From: Noviherbaspirillum autotrophicum | GTDB taxonomy: Bacteria > Pseudomonadota > Gammaproteobacteria > Burkholderiales > Burkholderiaceae_D | Direction: 5' to 3' | DNA: 64,000 nucleotides | NCBI RefSeq assembly: GCF_000818395.1 | Contig: NZ_JWJG01000028.1 | Span: 1,942,972 to 2,006,971, forward strand | Shown: positions 54,336 to 62,887 of the stretch, piece by piece | Numbering within the stretch: position 1 is the stretch's first letter | Layout of the letters: every line of letters starts with the position of its first letter | Program-made: the position numbers and the translations under genes | Notes under the pieces: model-generated | Databases searched by the model: none | Told to the model about the DNA's origin: nothing | What the model saw: the letters and a program-made list of their open reading frames with translations, nothing else

Positions 54336-57300
54336 CTATGCCACCGGCTCCGCGAAGATTTTATCGCTGGCCAGGAACTCGCCCAGGATATCGGCCGGCA
54401 CCGCCGAGCTGTAGTAGTAGCCCTGCACTTCATGACAGCCGAATTGGCGCAGGCGCTCGAGCTGCTCGCGCGACTCGACGCCTTCGGCGATGACGCCCAG
54501 CTTCAGGCTGCGCGCCAGATTGATGATGGCGCAGGTGATGGCTTCGTCGTCCGGATTGTCCAGCATGTGCGCAATGAATGAGCGGTCGATCTTGATCTTG
54601 TCGATCGGTATCTGCTTCAGGTAGCTCAGGCTGGAATAGCCGGTGCCGAAATCGTCGATGTTGATCTTCACGCCCACACTGCGCAGGTTGCGTGCCAGTT
54701 CCGCCACTTGCGGCGCGCGGCGCATGATCGCGCTTTCGGTGATTTCCAGCCCCAGGCAGGCGGGATCGGTGTGGGTATCCTGGAGCAGACGGGTAATGAA
54801 GGTGGCAAATCCCTTCTGCTGAAATTGCAGCGGCGACACGTTGACCGAAAGCGGGATCGGACGCAAGCCTTCCTGCTGCCAGCGACGGCTTTGCAGGCAC
54901 GCTTCGCGCAGCGCCCATTCGCCGAGGGTGCCGATCAGGCCGCGCTCTTCCGCCACCGGGATGAATTCCGCCGGCGACAGAACTTCCTTGTCCTGCTGGC
55001 GCCAGCGCAGCAAGGCTTCTGCCCCGATCACCTTGCCGGACATGATGTCGACCTGCGGCTGGTACAGCAGGCGCAGGTCGTGCGCGTCGATCGCATGCCG
55101 CAACTGGCGCTCGACATACAAGCTGCGCGTGAGCTGGCGGTTGAGCTCGGGCGTGAAGAACTGGAAGTTGTTGCGGCCCTGGCTCTTGGCCTGGTACAGC
55201 GCGGCGTCGGCATGCTTGAGCAGATCGGGGAGTGCGCGGCCATCCTCGGGGAAGACGCTGATGCCGATGCTGATGGTGGCATGGACCTGTTGCTCCTGCA
55301 GCATGAACGGCTGGGCCGTAAGGTGCAAGATTTTTTCCGCCACGGCCGCTGCCTGCTCGCCGCGTTCTATGTCGGGCAGCACCACCACGAATTCGTCGCC
55401 GCCCAGGCGCGCCACGGTGTCTTCCTCGCGCACGCATTGCAGCAGGCGTTCGCCGATGGAGCGCAGCAGCAGGTCGCCGGCCTGATGGCCGAGCGAATCG
55501 TTGACATGCTTGAAGTTGTCGAGGTCCATGAACAGCACGGCAACCTTCTTGCTGCTACGCAGCGCCATGTGGGTGGCCTGCGCCAGGCGGTCGTTGAACA
55601 GCGTGCGGTTGGGTAGCGAGGTGACGTTGTCGTAGTACGCCAGCGCCTGCACCTGCTGCTCGGCGGCTTTGCGCAGCGTAATGTCGGTGGAAACGCCGTC
55701 GATGCGCAGCGGCTGCCCCGTCATAGCAAAGACCATTTGACTGCGGCAATGTACCCAGCGCAACGCGCCGTCGTTGCGCACGATACGGAATTCCATGTCG
55801 CAGGAAGGATGCGCGGGATCGAAGCCCCGCAATGCCTGGTCGATCTGCGGCCGGTCTTGCGGATGAATGACGTCCAGCCACAGGTGCGGGTTGCGCTCGA
55901 AGTCTGATGGCGCGTAGCCATAGATTTCTTCGACCGAACGGTTCATGTAGTTCAGCCTGCCCAGGCCGGGCGAGAAGGACCAGACTACGTCATGAATCGA
56001 GGCCAGGATGCTATTGAGCTTATCCCGGCTTTCCTGCAGCGCCGCCTGCGCCTGCTTGCGTTCGCTGATGTCGCGCGAAATCATCTGGACGAGCGTCTTT
56101 CCCGACAGGGTGAGCGTGCGCGCACTGACTTCGACCGGCAGGGTGCTGCCATTGGCATGCTGCTGCAGCAGCTCGAACACTGCCGTTCCCTCGTCGCGCA
56201 ACTTGGCGAGGGTCGACTCCAGCAGCGCATGGCAGGAAGGCGGGAACAAGTCTTCGATGCACATGCGCAGCAAGGCATCGTGTGTGAGGCCGAGCAGCTG
56301 CGACGTCTTGTCGTTGGCTTCCAGAATATGGCCCTTGGCATCGGCCAGTATGATCATGTCGTTCGCATAGCGCGACAGGTAGTCGTATTGCCGCTGCAGG
56401 CGCTGCCTTTCGGCGGCTGCCTGCAATGCTTCCAGCCGCATGTCGCTCTGCTGTTTGCGCAGCCACGACAGGGCGGCCAGCGCCAGCAGGCAGGCGAAGG
56501 CCGCCGTGATGCTGCCGACGGTCCAGGCCAGAATGCGCAGGTTCCCGCGGATCTGGCCGTGGTTCAGGGCCGTGATGAGGAACCACGGCGTGCCGTGGAT
56601 CTTGCGCGCGGCCGATATCCAGGCATCTCCCTGATTGTCGTGCAGCATGAAATGCGCGGCAGGAGTGCGCGCCGAAGCGTTCAGTTGCTGCACGGTTATC
56701 GGTAAGGGACTCTGGAAGTGCAACTGCCCGGGTTCGCCGTTGCTGGAGGCGATGAGGATACGGGAATCGCGTATTTCAACCAGGAATACCTCGGTGGAAG
56801 TATCAAAGAGCGGCATCGCATGCACGAACGGCTCGAGCGGCAGATCGGCGTTGGCCCTCAGGAAGAGCACCGAGGCGGGGGCCTCGACATTCTCGCGTGC
56901 CGGGAGGATCGGGCTGAAAAAATCCACGATTTGGCCGGGACCTGCGGCTGGCAAGGCACGAATCGATGAAATTTCCGTCTGCGTGCCGGCAAGCGCGCGC
57001 AGCATTGCCTGTTGCGATGCCGCGTCCAGCGGCGGCGGGCGGTCTTCGGTCGATACCAGCAGCCCGCCGTTCCTGTCGAGGATGGCGACCTCGATGTAGC
57101 CATAGGTGATCTTGATGGTGGCTAGCTGCTCGCGCAACTGGCGCCTGAATCCATTGTGGGGTGAGCCGCGTGCCATCCAGCTGTTGATTGCTTCGCCCAG
57201 GAAACGGCCACCGCCAAAAACCATCGCGTCGCCCAATCTTTCCTGTGCCCAAGCCGATACGGCAGCGGTACGGATATCGGCCACACGGTCCAGGGTCGCT

Positions 57301-57452
57301 TCGAATTGCCTTTCCTCGTTTTGCACCAGCCGGCGATAGACCAGGTAACTGATCGCCACGGAAAGAAAAAATAGCAGCACGAGCAAGGCTGCCGCCAGGC
57401 GGGCGTGCCGTGCGTTCCTGTCGCCGTTTCTTGTAAAGAGAGAGATATGCAT
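54336..57452 (-). CDS. Membrane PAS-PAS-GGDEF-EAL protein
   Basis: 1038 residues from the ATG at 57452; an in-frame ATG at 57503 is possible, and neither has a clear ribosome site. A membrane helix (LAAALLVLLFFLSVAISYLV) and another near 300 bound a periplasmic sensor of CACHE size. PAS domains lie near 350-470 and 475-595. GGDEF (about 600-760) has an intact RLGGDEFVVVL site and the inhibitory REED site; EAL (about 785-1030) has GAEALLRW, LEITES, DDFGTGYSSL, KIDRSF and AEGVES, all intact. Both synthesis and breakdown of c-di-GMP are possible; phosphodiesterase activity is more usual in such tandems. The glycosylase follows it. Confidence 0.92.
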   Translation of the reverse strand: MHISLFTRNGDRNARHARLAAALLVLLFFLSVAISYLVYRRLVQNEERQFEATLDRVADIRTAAVSAWAQERLGDAMVFGGGRFLGEAINSWMARGSPHNGFRRQLREQLATIKITYGYIEVAILDRNGGLLVSTEDRPPPLDAASQQAMLRALAGTQTEISSIRALPAAGPGQIVDFFSPILPARENVEAPASVLFLRANADLPLEPFVHAMPLFDTSTEVFLVEIRDSRILIASSNGEPGQLHFQSPLPITVQQLNASARTPAAHFMLHDNQGDAWISAARKIHGTPWFLITALNHGQIRGNLRILAWTVGSITAAFACLLALAALSWLRKQQSDMRLEALQAAAERQRLQRQYDYLSRYANDMIILADAKGHILEANDKTSQLLGLTHDALLRMCIEDLFPPSCHALLESTLAKLRDEGTAVFELLQQHANGSTLPVEVSARTLTLSGKTLVQMISRDISERKQAQAALQESRDKLNSILASIHDVVWSFSPGLGRLNYMNRSVEEIYGYAPSDFERNPHLWLDVIHPQDRPQIDQALRGFDPAHPSCDMEFRIVRNDGALRWVHCRSQMVFAMTGQPLRIDGVSTDITLRKAAEQQVQALAYYDNVTSLPNRTLFNDRLAQATHMALRSSKKVAVLFMDLDNFKHVNDSLGHQAGDLLLRSIGERLLQCVREEDTVARLGGDEFVVVLPDIERGEQAAAVAEKILHLTAQPFMLQEQQVHATISIGISVFPEDGRALPDLLKHADAALYQAKSQGRNNFQFFTPELNRQLTRSLYVERQLRHAIDAHDLRLLYQPQVDIMSGKVIGAEALLRWRQQDKEVLSPAEFIPVAEERGLIGTLGEWALREACLQSRRWQQEGLRPIPLSVNVSPLQFQQKGFATFITRLLQDTHTDPACLGLEITESAIMRRAPQVAELARNLRSVGVKINIDDFGTGYSSLSYLKQIPIDKIKIDRSFIAHMLDNPDDEAITCAIINLARSLKLGVIAEGVESREQLERLRQFGCHEVQGYYYSSAVPADILGEFLASDKIFAEPVA

Positions 57453-57627
57453 GTGCAAAAAAGGTGCACTGCAGGCGCACTGCAGATGCACGACATCCGG
57501 CACGGCGCGGGATGTGCGCCGCCAATGGTATGACTGGCTGGCGGCGGGCCCGTTCGACGGAAGGGGCGGTGCGGCATGTTTTATTGCGCCATCTCAGGTT
57601 TGCCGTGCGGACGCTTTTTTGCGGAAC

Positions 57628-60600
57628 TTACCAGGTGTCGATGAACGGCCGCTTCTTGCCGGAGCGTGGCGCAGCCGGCGGCACCGAGCGCAGCCCGCGC
57701 AATACCCAGCGGCGCGTGTCGAGCGGGTCGATCACGTCGTCGATTTCCAGGAACGACGCCATGTTGATCGCCTTGCCTTGTTCATAGGAGGCGGCCACCA
57801 TGTTCTCGAACGCGGCGCGGCGCTGTTCCGGATCGGCAATGGCTTCCAGTTCCTTGCGATAGCCGAGCCGCACCGCGCCTTCCAGTCCCATGGCGCCGAA
57901 TTCGCCGCTGGGCCAGGCGACGGTGAAGAAGGGCGCGTGGAAGCTGCCGCCGGCCATTGCCTGCGCGCCCAGGCCGTAGCCCTTGCGCAACACGACCGTG
58001 AAAAACGGCACGCTGATGCTGCCGGCGGTGACAAACATGCGCGACACGTGGCGCACCATGGCCGTCTTCTCCGCGTCCGGCCCCACCATGAAGCCGGGTG
58101 TGTCGCACAGCGACAGGATCGGCAGGTCGAAGGCATCGCACAGCTGCATGAAACGTGCCGCCTTATCGGCCGCGTCTGCATCGATCGCACCGCCTAGGTG
58201 TATCGGGTTATTGGCGATCAGGCCGAACGGGCGGCCTTCGATGCGGATCAGCGCGGTGACGATGCCGGCGCCGAACTGGCGGCGCAATTCCAGCACCGAA
58301 TCCCGGTCGGCCAGCGTGTCGATGATGCGGCGGATGTCATAGGAGCGCAGCCGGTTTTCCGGGATCAGGTGGCGCAATTCGCGCTGATCGGCGCATTCCC
58401 AGGCGGCGACGGTGCCCTGGAAGTACGACAGGTATTGCTTCGCCGCCCGCACCGCCTCTTCTTCGTCGCGCACCACCACGTCGATGACGCCGTTGGGCGC
58501 CTGCATGCTGACCGGACCGACTTGTTCCGGCTCGAACACGCCGAGTCCGCCGCCCTCGATCATGGCCGGGCCGCCCATGCCGATGGTGGCGTTTTCGGTC
58601 GCGATGATGACGTCGCAGCAGCCGAGAAAGGCGGCATTGCCGGCAAAGCAGCGCCCGGAGACGATGCCCACGCGCGGCACCAGGGCGCTGAGCCTGGCAA
58701 AGTTAATGAAGGACATCACGTCCAGCCCGGCCACCAGCAACGCGTCGGTGTCGCCGGGCCGGCCGCCGCCGCCTTCGGCGAAGATTACCAGCGGCAGCCG
58801 CCACTGTTCGGCCAGTTGGAACATGCGGTCGGTCTTCTTGTGGTTCATCATGCCCTGGGTGCCGGCGAACACCGTGTAGTCGTAGGACAGCACCATGCAG
58901 CGCGCGCGTTCGTCGCTAAACAGTTCGCCGTTGACGCTGCCGACGCCGGCCACCAGCCCGTCGGCCGGGCTGATCCGGATCAGCTCGTCGAGCGGTCGGC
59001 GCCGCCGCTGCGCGGCGATCGCCAGCGCGCCGTATTCGATGAAGCTGTCGGTATCGCACAAGTCATCGATGTTCTCTCGCGCGGTGCGCTGGCCGGTCTT
59101 GCGGCGGCGCGCCACCGCGTCCGGGCGGGCCGCATCCAGTCCGGCCTCATGGCGCGCATGCGCTTCGGCCAGGTCGGCGCGGATATGGTCGAGGTCCGTT
59201 TCGGCGGCATGCTGCGTATCGTCGCGTTCGATCTGTGCCGGCTCGATGAACAGCAGCGCGTCGCCATGCGCGAGCACATCTCCCGCCTTCGCCGCAATCA
59301 GGCGCACGTGGCCGGCCGCATCAGCCTTGACGATGTGTTCCATCTTCATCGCCTCGATCACCGCCACCTGCTGGCCGGCCACCACCGCGTCGCCTTCCAG
59401 CACGTCCAGCGACACGACTGACCCCTGCATCGGCGCCGCCACGGCGACCGTTCCTGCCGGCGCTTGCGGCCCGCGCCGCGGCGGCGAGGTCAAATCCGCG
59501 TCCTCGCCGGCCGACGCGAAGTACAGCTTGCGGTGCTCGCCGCCTTCGGCTTCCAGCAGCGCGTCGATGTGCTGTTCGACATAGCGGGTATGCACGCGGT
59601 TGGCCACCACGTCAGGCTGACGGATCAGGTTTTGCAGAAAGCCGATATTGGTGTCGACGCCCTCGATGCGGAATTCGCACAATGCGCGATAGGCGCGCGT
59701 CAGTACGTCCGGGTAATGCCGCGACGGGCTCGACACGACGACCTTGGCCAGCAGCGAATCGAAGTTCGGGCTGGTGGCATAGCCGGCATAGCCGAAGGTG
59801 TCGACGCGCACGCCGGGGCCGGACGGCGGCTCGAATGCGGTGAGCCTGCCGCCGGCGGGCAGGGCCGCGCCGGTGGCATCCATGGTTTCCATGTTGATGC
59901 GCAACTGCACCGCAAAGCCGCGCGGCGCCGGTATCTCGTGCTGCATCAAGCCGAGCTGCGCGAGCGTGCCGCCATTGGCGATTTGCAGCTGGGCCGCCAC
60001 CAGGTCGATGCCGGTGACTTCCTCGGTCACCGTGTGCTCGACCTGCAGGCGCGGATTGGCTTCGATGAACATGAAGCTCGCGGCGTCGCCATGGGCATCG
60101 GCGTCGACCAGGAATTCGAAGGTGCCCAGGCCGCGGTAGCGCACCGCCTGCGCCAGTTGCACCGCAGCCTGCGCGATTCGCTCACGCAGCGGTTGCGGCA
60201 GGGTGGGGCTGGGCGCGATTTCGACCAGCTTCTGATTGCGCCGCTGCAGCGTGCATTCGCGCTCGCCCAGCTGCGCGACCTGTTCGCCGTCGCCCACGAT
60301 TTGCACTTCGATATGGCGCGCGCGGCGCACCAGCTGTTCGACATAGACGGCGTCGCTGCTAAATGCCGCCAGCGCTTCCGACTGGCAGCGCGCATATGCT
60401 TCGTCGACCTCTTCCATGCGCAGGACGGCGCGTATGCCGCGCCCGCCGCCGCCGGCCAGCGCCTTGATCATCATGGCGCCGCCTTCTCCCTGCGACGCCA
60501 GGAACGCGCGCGCCTGCTCCAGCGATGTCGGCCCCTGCGTGCCCGGCACGACGGGTACTTGCCGCTGCTGGGCCAGGTCGCGCGCGGCGGCCTTGTCGCC

Positions 60601-60939
60601 GAACAGGGCGAGCACTTCCGGCTGCGGGCCGACGAACAGGATGCCTTCCTCCTTGCAGCGGCGCGCAAAATGCGCGTTCTCGCTCAGGAAGCCGTAGCCG
60701 GGATGAATCGCGTCGCACCCGGCGCGGCGCGCGGCGACTACGATCTGCTCGATGTCGAGATAGGCCGCTGCGCCCTTGCCGGCGAGCGCATAAGCGTCAT
60801 CGGCCTTGCGCAGGTGCAGGGACGCGGCGTCGTCTTCCGAGTACACCGCGACTGTCGCAATGCCCAGTTCGGCGGCGGCGCGCGCGATGCGAATGGCGAT
60901 TTCGCCGCGGTTGGCGATCAGCAGTCTGGCGATGGTCAT
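57628..60939 (-). CDS. Single-chain biotin-dependent acyl-CoA carboxylase (BC-BCCP-CT)
   Basis: 1103 residues from the ATG at 60939; the longer open frame to 61656 overlaps the TetR gene and is shadow sequence. Biotin carboxylase is at about 1-450 (ARLLIANRGEIAIRIARAAA, KALAGGGGRGIRAV, FIEANPRLQVEHTVTEEVTG). The biotin attachment site is EAMKMEH (Lys532). A fused carboxyltransferase fills about 600-1100 (VLSYDYTVFAGTQGMMNHKK, PGDTDALLVAGLDV, GGPAMIEGGGLGVF, CDTPGFMVGPDAEK). This is the layout of long-chain acyl-CoA carboxylases of about 120 kDa, made of one chain instead of two or three. Its ATG overlaps the TetR stop (ATGA). Confidence 0.93.
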   Translation of the reverse strand: MTIARLLIANRGEIAIRIARAAAELGIATVAVYSEDDAASLHLRKADDAYALAGKGAAAYLDIEQIVVAARRAGCDAIHPGYGFLSENAHFARRCKEEGILFVGPQPEVLALFGDKAAARDLAQQRQVPVVPGTQGPTSLEQARAFLASQGEGGAMMIKALAGGGGRGIRAVLRMEEVDEAYARCQSEALAAFSSDAVYVEQLVRRARHIEVQIVGDGEQVAQLGERECTLQRRNQKLVEIAPSPTLPQPLRERIAQAAVQLAQAVRYRGLGTFEFLVDADAHGDAASFMFIEANPRLQVEHTVTEEVTGIDLVAAQLQIANGGTLAQLGLMQHEIPAPRGFAVQLRINMETMDATGAALPAGGRLTAFEPPSGPGVRVDTFGYAGYATSPNFDSLLAKVVVSSPSRHYPDVLTRAYRALCEFRIEGVDTNIGFLQNLIRQPDVVANRVHTRYVEQHIDALLEAEGGEHRKLYFASAGEDADLTSPPRRGPQAPAGTVAVAAPMQGSVVSLDVLEGDAVVAGQQVAVIEAMKMEHIVKADAAGHVRLIAAKAGDVLAHGDALLFIEPAQIERDDTQHAAETDLDHIRADLAEAHARHEAGLDAARPDAVARRRKTGQRTARENIDDLCDTDSFIEYGALAIAAQRRRRPLDELIRISPADGLVAGVGSVNGELFSDERARCMVLSYDYTVFAGTQGMMNHKKTDRMFQLAEQWRLPLVIFAEGGGGRPGDTDALLVAGLDVMSFINFARLSALVPRVGIVSGRCFAGNAAFLGCCDVIIATENATIGMGGPAMIEGGGLGVFEPEQVGPVSMQAPNGVIDVVVRDEEEAVRAAKQYLSYFQGTVAAWECADQRELRHLIPENRLRSYDIRRIIDTLADRDSVLELRRQFGAGIVTALIRIEGRPFGLIANNPIHLGGAIDADAADKAARFMQLCDAFDLPILSLCDTPGFMVGPDAEKTAMVRHVSRMFVTAGSISVPFFTVVLRKGYGLGAQAMAGGSFHAPFFTVAWPSGEFGAMGLEGAVRLGYRKELEAIADPEQRRAAFENMVAASYEQGKAINMASFLEIDDVIDPLDTRRWVLRGLRSVPPAAPRSGKKRPFIDTW

Positions 60940-61616
60940 GGTTTCTTTGACGTTCCGGTGTTGCGTTTCTGTTGAATTTTCGTCCGGGCAGGCTGTGCGC
61001 CGGCGATCTTGAGCATGATCTGGGTCAGCTGGCCGACCATTTCCTCGGGGGCGATTTCGCCGTCCGGCTTGTACCAGGTGTACAGCGATGTGGCGACGCC
61101 GCCGATGGCCAGGGCGGTCAGCTTGGCATTCTCGAAATCGCAGTCGCCGCTTTTCTTGCATTCTTCCAGCAGGACGCTCAGTTCGCGGTAAAAGCGGCGC
61201 GCCATGGTGCGCAGCGATTTCATCAATGCCGTATCGAGCGCCGCTCCCTCGCGGTAGGCAAAGGTGCCGGCCTTGAAGTAGGCGATGTTGGCGGCGGCGA
61301 AACGGTGCAGCCCGTCGCGCAGCTTTTCCACGGCCGGACGCGCGTCGTCGTCGGCAAAGCGCATCGACGTCAGGCAGGCGACCGAGGAGCGCCAGCACAG
61401 CGTCTCGAAGATTTCGTTCTTGTTGTTGAAGTAGTAGTAGAGATAGGGCTTGGTCACGCCCAGCTCGTCGACGATGTCGGCGATGGTGGTGCCGGCGTAG
61501 CCATGCCTGAAAAACAGGTCTTCGGCGGCTTCGAGTATGCGTTCCCGTTTCTGGTCGCGCACATCGTCGGCGATTTCCTGGCGGTGCTGGGCGTGCCGGG
61601 TGGCGGCTTTTTTCAT
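60936..61616 (-). CDS. TetR-family transcriptional regulator
   Basis: 226 residues. The DNA-binding part (RERILEAAEDLFFRHGYAGT, TIADIVDELGVTKPYLYYYF, NNKNEIFETL) is a clear TetR helix-turn-helix. The C-terminal ligand domain ends in a lysine-rich tail. The stop overlaps the ATG of the acyl-CoA carboxylase, so regulator and enzyme are translated together. An imperfect 41-bp dyad lies 38 bases upstream of its start and is the likely operator, implying autoregulation. The ligand is probably an acyl-CoA or a related compound (inference from neighbours). Confidence 0.9.
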   Translation of the reverse strand: MKKAATRHAQHRQEIADDVRDQKRERILEAAEDLFFRHGYAGTTIADIVDELGVTKPYLYYYFNNKNEIFETLCWRSSVACLTSMRFADDDARPAVEKLRDGLHRFAAANIAYFKAGTFAYREGAALDTALMKSLRTMARRFYRELSVLLEECKKSGDCDFENAKLTALAIGGVATSLYTWYKPDGEIAPEEMVGQLTQIMLKIAGAQPARTKIQQKRNTGTSKKP

Positions 61617-61654
61617 GGAAGTGTCCGGAACTGTGGAAGGCAGCGTTCCGGAAC

Positions 61655-61695
61655 AATATACCAGAAAGTAGGAAAATTCTACCGGTTGGTATATT
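61655..61695. promoter_or_regulatory. Imperfect 41-bp dyad, probable TetR operator
   Basis: AATATACCA at 61655-61663 and TGGTATATT at 61687-61695 are perfect complements; inside them GTAG (61668-61671) and CTAC (61679-61682) share the same centre at 61675. On the minus strand the left arm contains TATATT, a possible -10 box for the TetR gene. The position fits repression of that gene. Confidence 0.65.
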
Positions 61696-61707
61696 TCAGT
61701 GACCCAC

Positions 61708-61743
61708 GCCCCTCTCCCGTCCGTAGGAGAGGGGCATTTTTTT
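61708..61743 (+). terminator. Strong hairpin with T-run after the acyl-CoA dehydrogenase
   Basis: GCCCCTCTCC at 61708-61717 pairs perfectly with GGAGAGGGGC at 61726-61735 around eight bases, followed on the plus strand by A and seven Ts. The gene it should serve (61742-62878) is on the minus strand, where the hairpin comes six bases after the stop but without a T-run behind it. So it may stop antisense transcription or work without U-tract. It shares the CCCTCTCC core with the hairpin at 3768-3797. Confidence 0.55.
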
Positions 61744-62878
61744 ACGCCAGCTGCGCTGCGTACATTTCAAGGTGATGATCAGTGCTGCCGAACTGCAGCT
61801 CGATGGCCATCAGGCGCTTGAAGTAGTGGCTCACGTCCAGCTCGTCGGTCACGCCCATGCCGCCGTGCAGCTGCACCGCCTGCTGGCCAACGAAGCGGCA
61901 AGCCTGGCCGATCACGACTTTGGCGGCAGACAGCGCACGGCTGCGCAGTTCCGCATCCGTATCTTCACAGCGCACTGCGGCGAGGTAGCTCATCGAGCGC
62001 GCCTGTTCGATATGCAGCACCATGTCCGCCATGCGGTGCTGCAGCGCCTGGAATTTGCCGATCGGCTGGCCGAACTGCTTGCGGTTGCGCGCATAGTCGA
62101 CCGTGGCGGCGAGCAGCTTGTCGAGCGCGCCGACGGCTTCCGCGCATACAGCGGCCAGGCCGACATCGAGCACTTGCGCAAGCAGCGACTGGGTATCGCC
62201 ACCGCTGCCGAGCAGTGCGCCGGCCGGCACGAATACCTGGTTGAGCCACAGCTCGCTGGCGGCCACGCCGTCGACCGTCTTGAATGCAACCTGGCGCAGC
62301 CCGGCCGCGTCGCGCGGCACGACGAATACCGCCAGCGGGCCGGATTCGCCCGCCTTGGCCAGGCGCGCCGTGATCAGCAGCACGTCGGCGGAGGAACCGT
62401 GCGCCACCACGGACTTGTGGCCGGTGATGACGTAGCCGCTGCCGACCGGCCAGGCGCGCGTCTCAATCGCCATGCGGTCGTAGCGGGTGGACGGCTCGTC
62501 GTGCGCCAGTGACGCGATCTTTTCGCCGGCCGCCAGCGGCGGCAGCAAGGCGGCACGCTGCGCGTCGTCGCCGAGCAAGGCAATCGTGCGCGTCGCCAGC
62601 ACGGCGCTGGCGAGATACGGTTCCAGCAGCAATCCCTCGCCGATGGCGTTCATCGTCAGCATGGTGTCGATCGCATTGCCGCCCAGGCCGCCGTCGGCTT
62701 CCGGCACGTTCAGAGCCAGCAGCCCGAGGTCGGCCAGCCCTTGCCACACCTCGCGGGAAAAGCCCTCCAGCGACTTTTCCTTGATCTGGCGGCGCGTTTC
62801 AAAGCCGTAATCCTTGGCGACGAAGCGGCGGGCGGTATCGAGCAGCATCTGCTGCTCTTCGCTGAATGTGAAGTCCAT
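61742..62878 (-). CDS. Acyl-CoA dehydrogenase, small-subunit (PimD-like)
   Basis: 378 residues. It follows the acyl-CoA dehydrogenase fold: DFTFSEEQQMLLDTARRFVA at the start, an FAD-binding middle and YARNRKQFGQPIGKFQALQH. The C-terminal part reads QLHGGMGVTDELDVSHYFKR and lacks the clear catalytic glutamate block of classical enzymes, as in the small partner of heterodimeric dehydrogenases such as PimC/PimD. It begins 9 bases after the end of the larger partner gene. Substrates may be dicarboxylyl- or branched acyl-CoAs; this is inference. Confidence 0.9.
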   Translation of the reverse strand: MDFTFSEEQQMLLDTARRFVAKDYGFETRRQIKEKSLEGFSREVWQGLADLGLLALNVPEADGGLGGNAIDTMLTMNAIGEGLLLEPYLASAVLATRTIALLGDDAQRAALLPPLAAGEKIASLAHDEPSTRYDRMAIETRAWPVGSGYVITGHKSVVAHGSSADVLLITARLAKAGESGPLAVFVVPRDAAGLRQVAFKTVDGVAASELWLNQVFVPAGALLGSGGDTQSLLAQVLDVGLAAVCAEAVGALDKLLAATVDYARNRKQFGQPIGKFQALQHRMADMVLHIEQARSMSYLAAVRCEDTDAELRSRALSAAKVVIGQACRFVGQQAVQLHGGMGVTDELDVSHYFKRLMAIELQFGSTDHHLEMYAAQLA

Positions 62879-62887
62879 GGCGTTCTC

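Noticed and set aside
60940-61656. N-terminal extension of the acyl-CoA carboxylase frame
   Set aside because: It is an out-of-frame reading of the TetR gene; carboxylase homology begins at the ATG at 60939.
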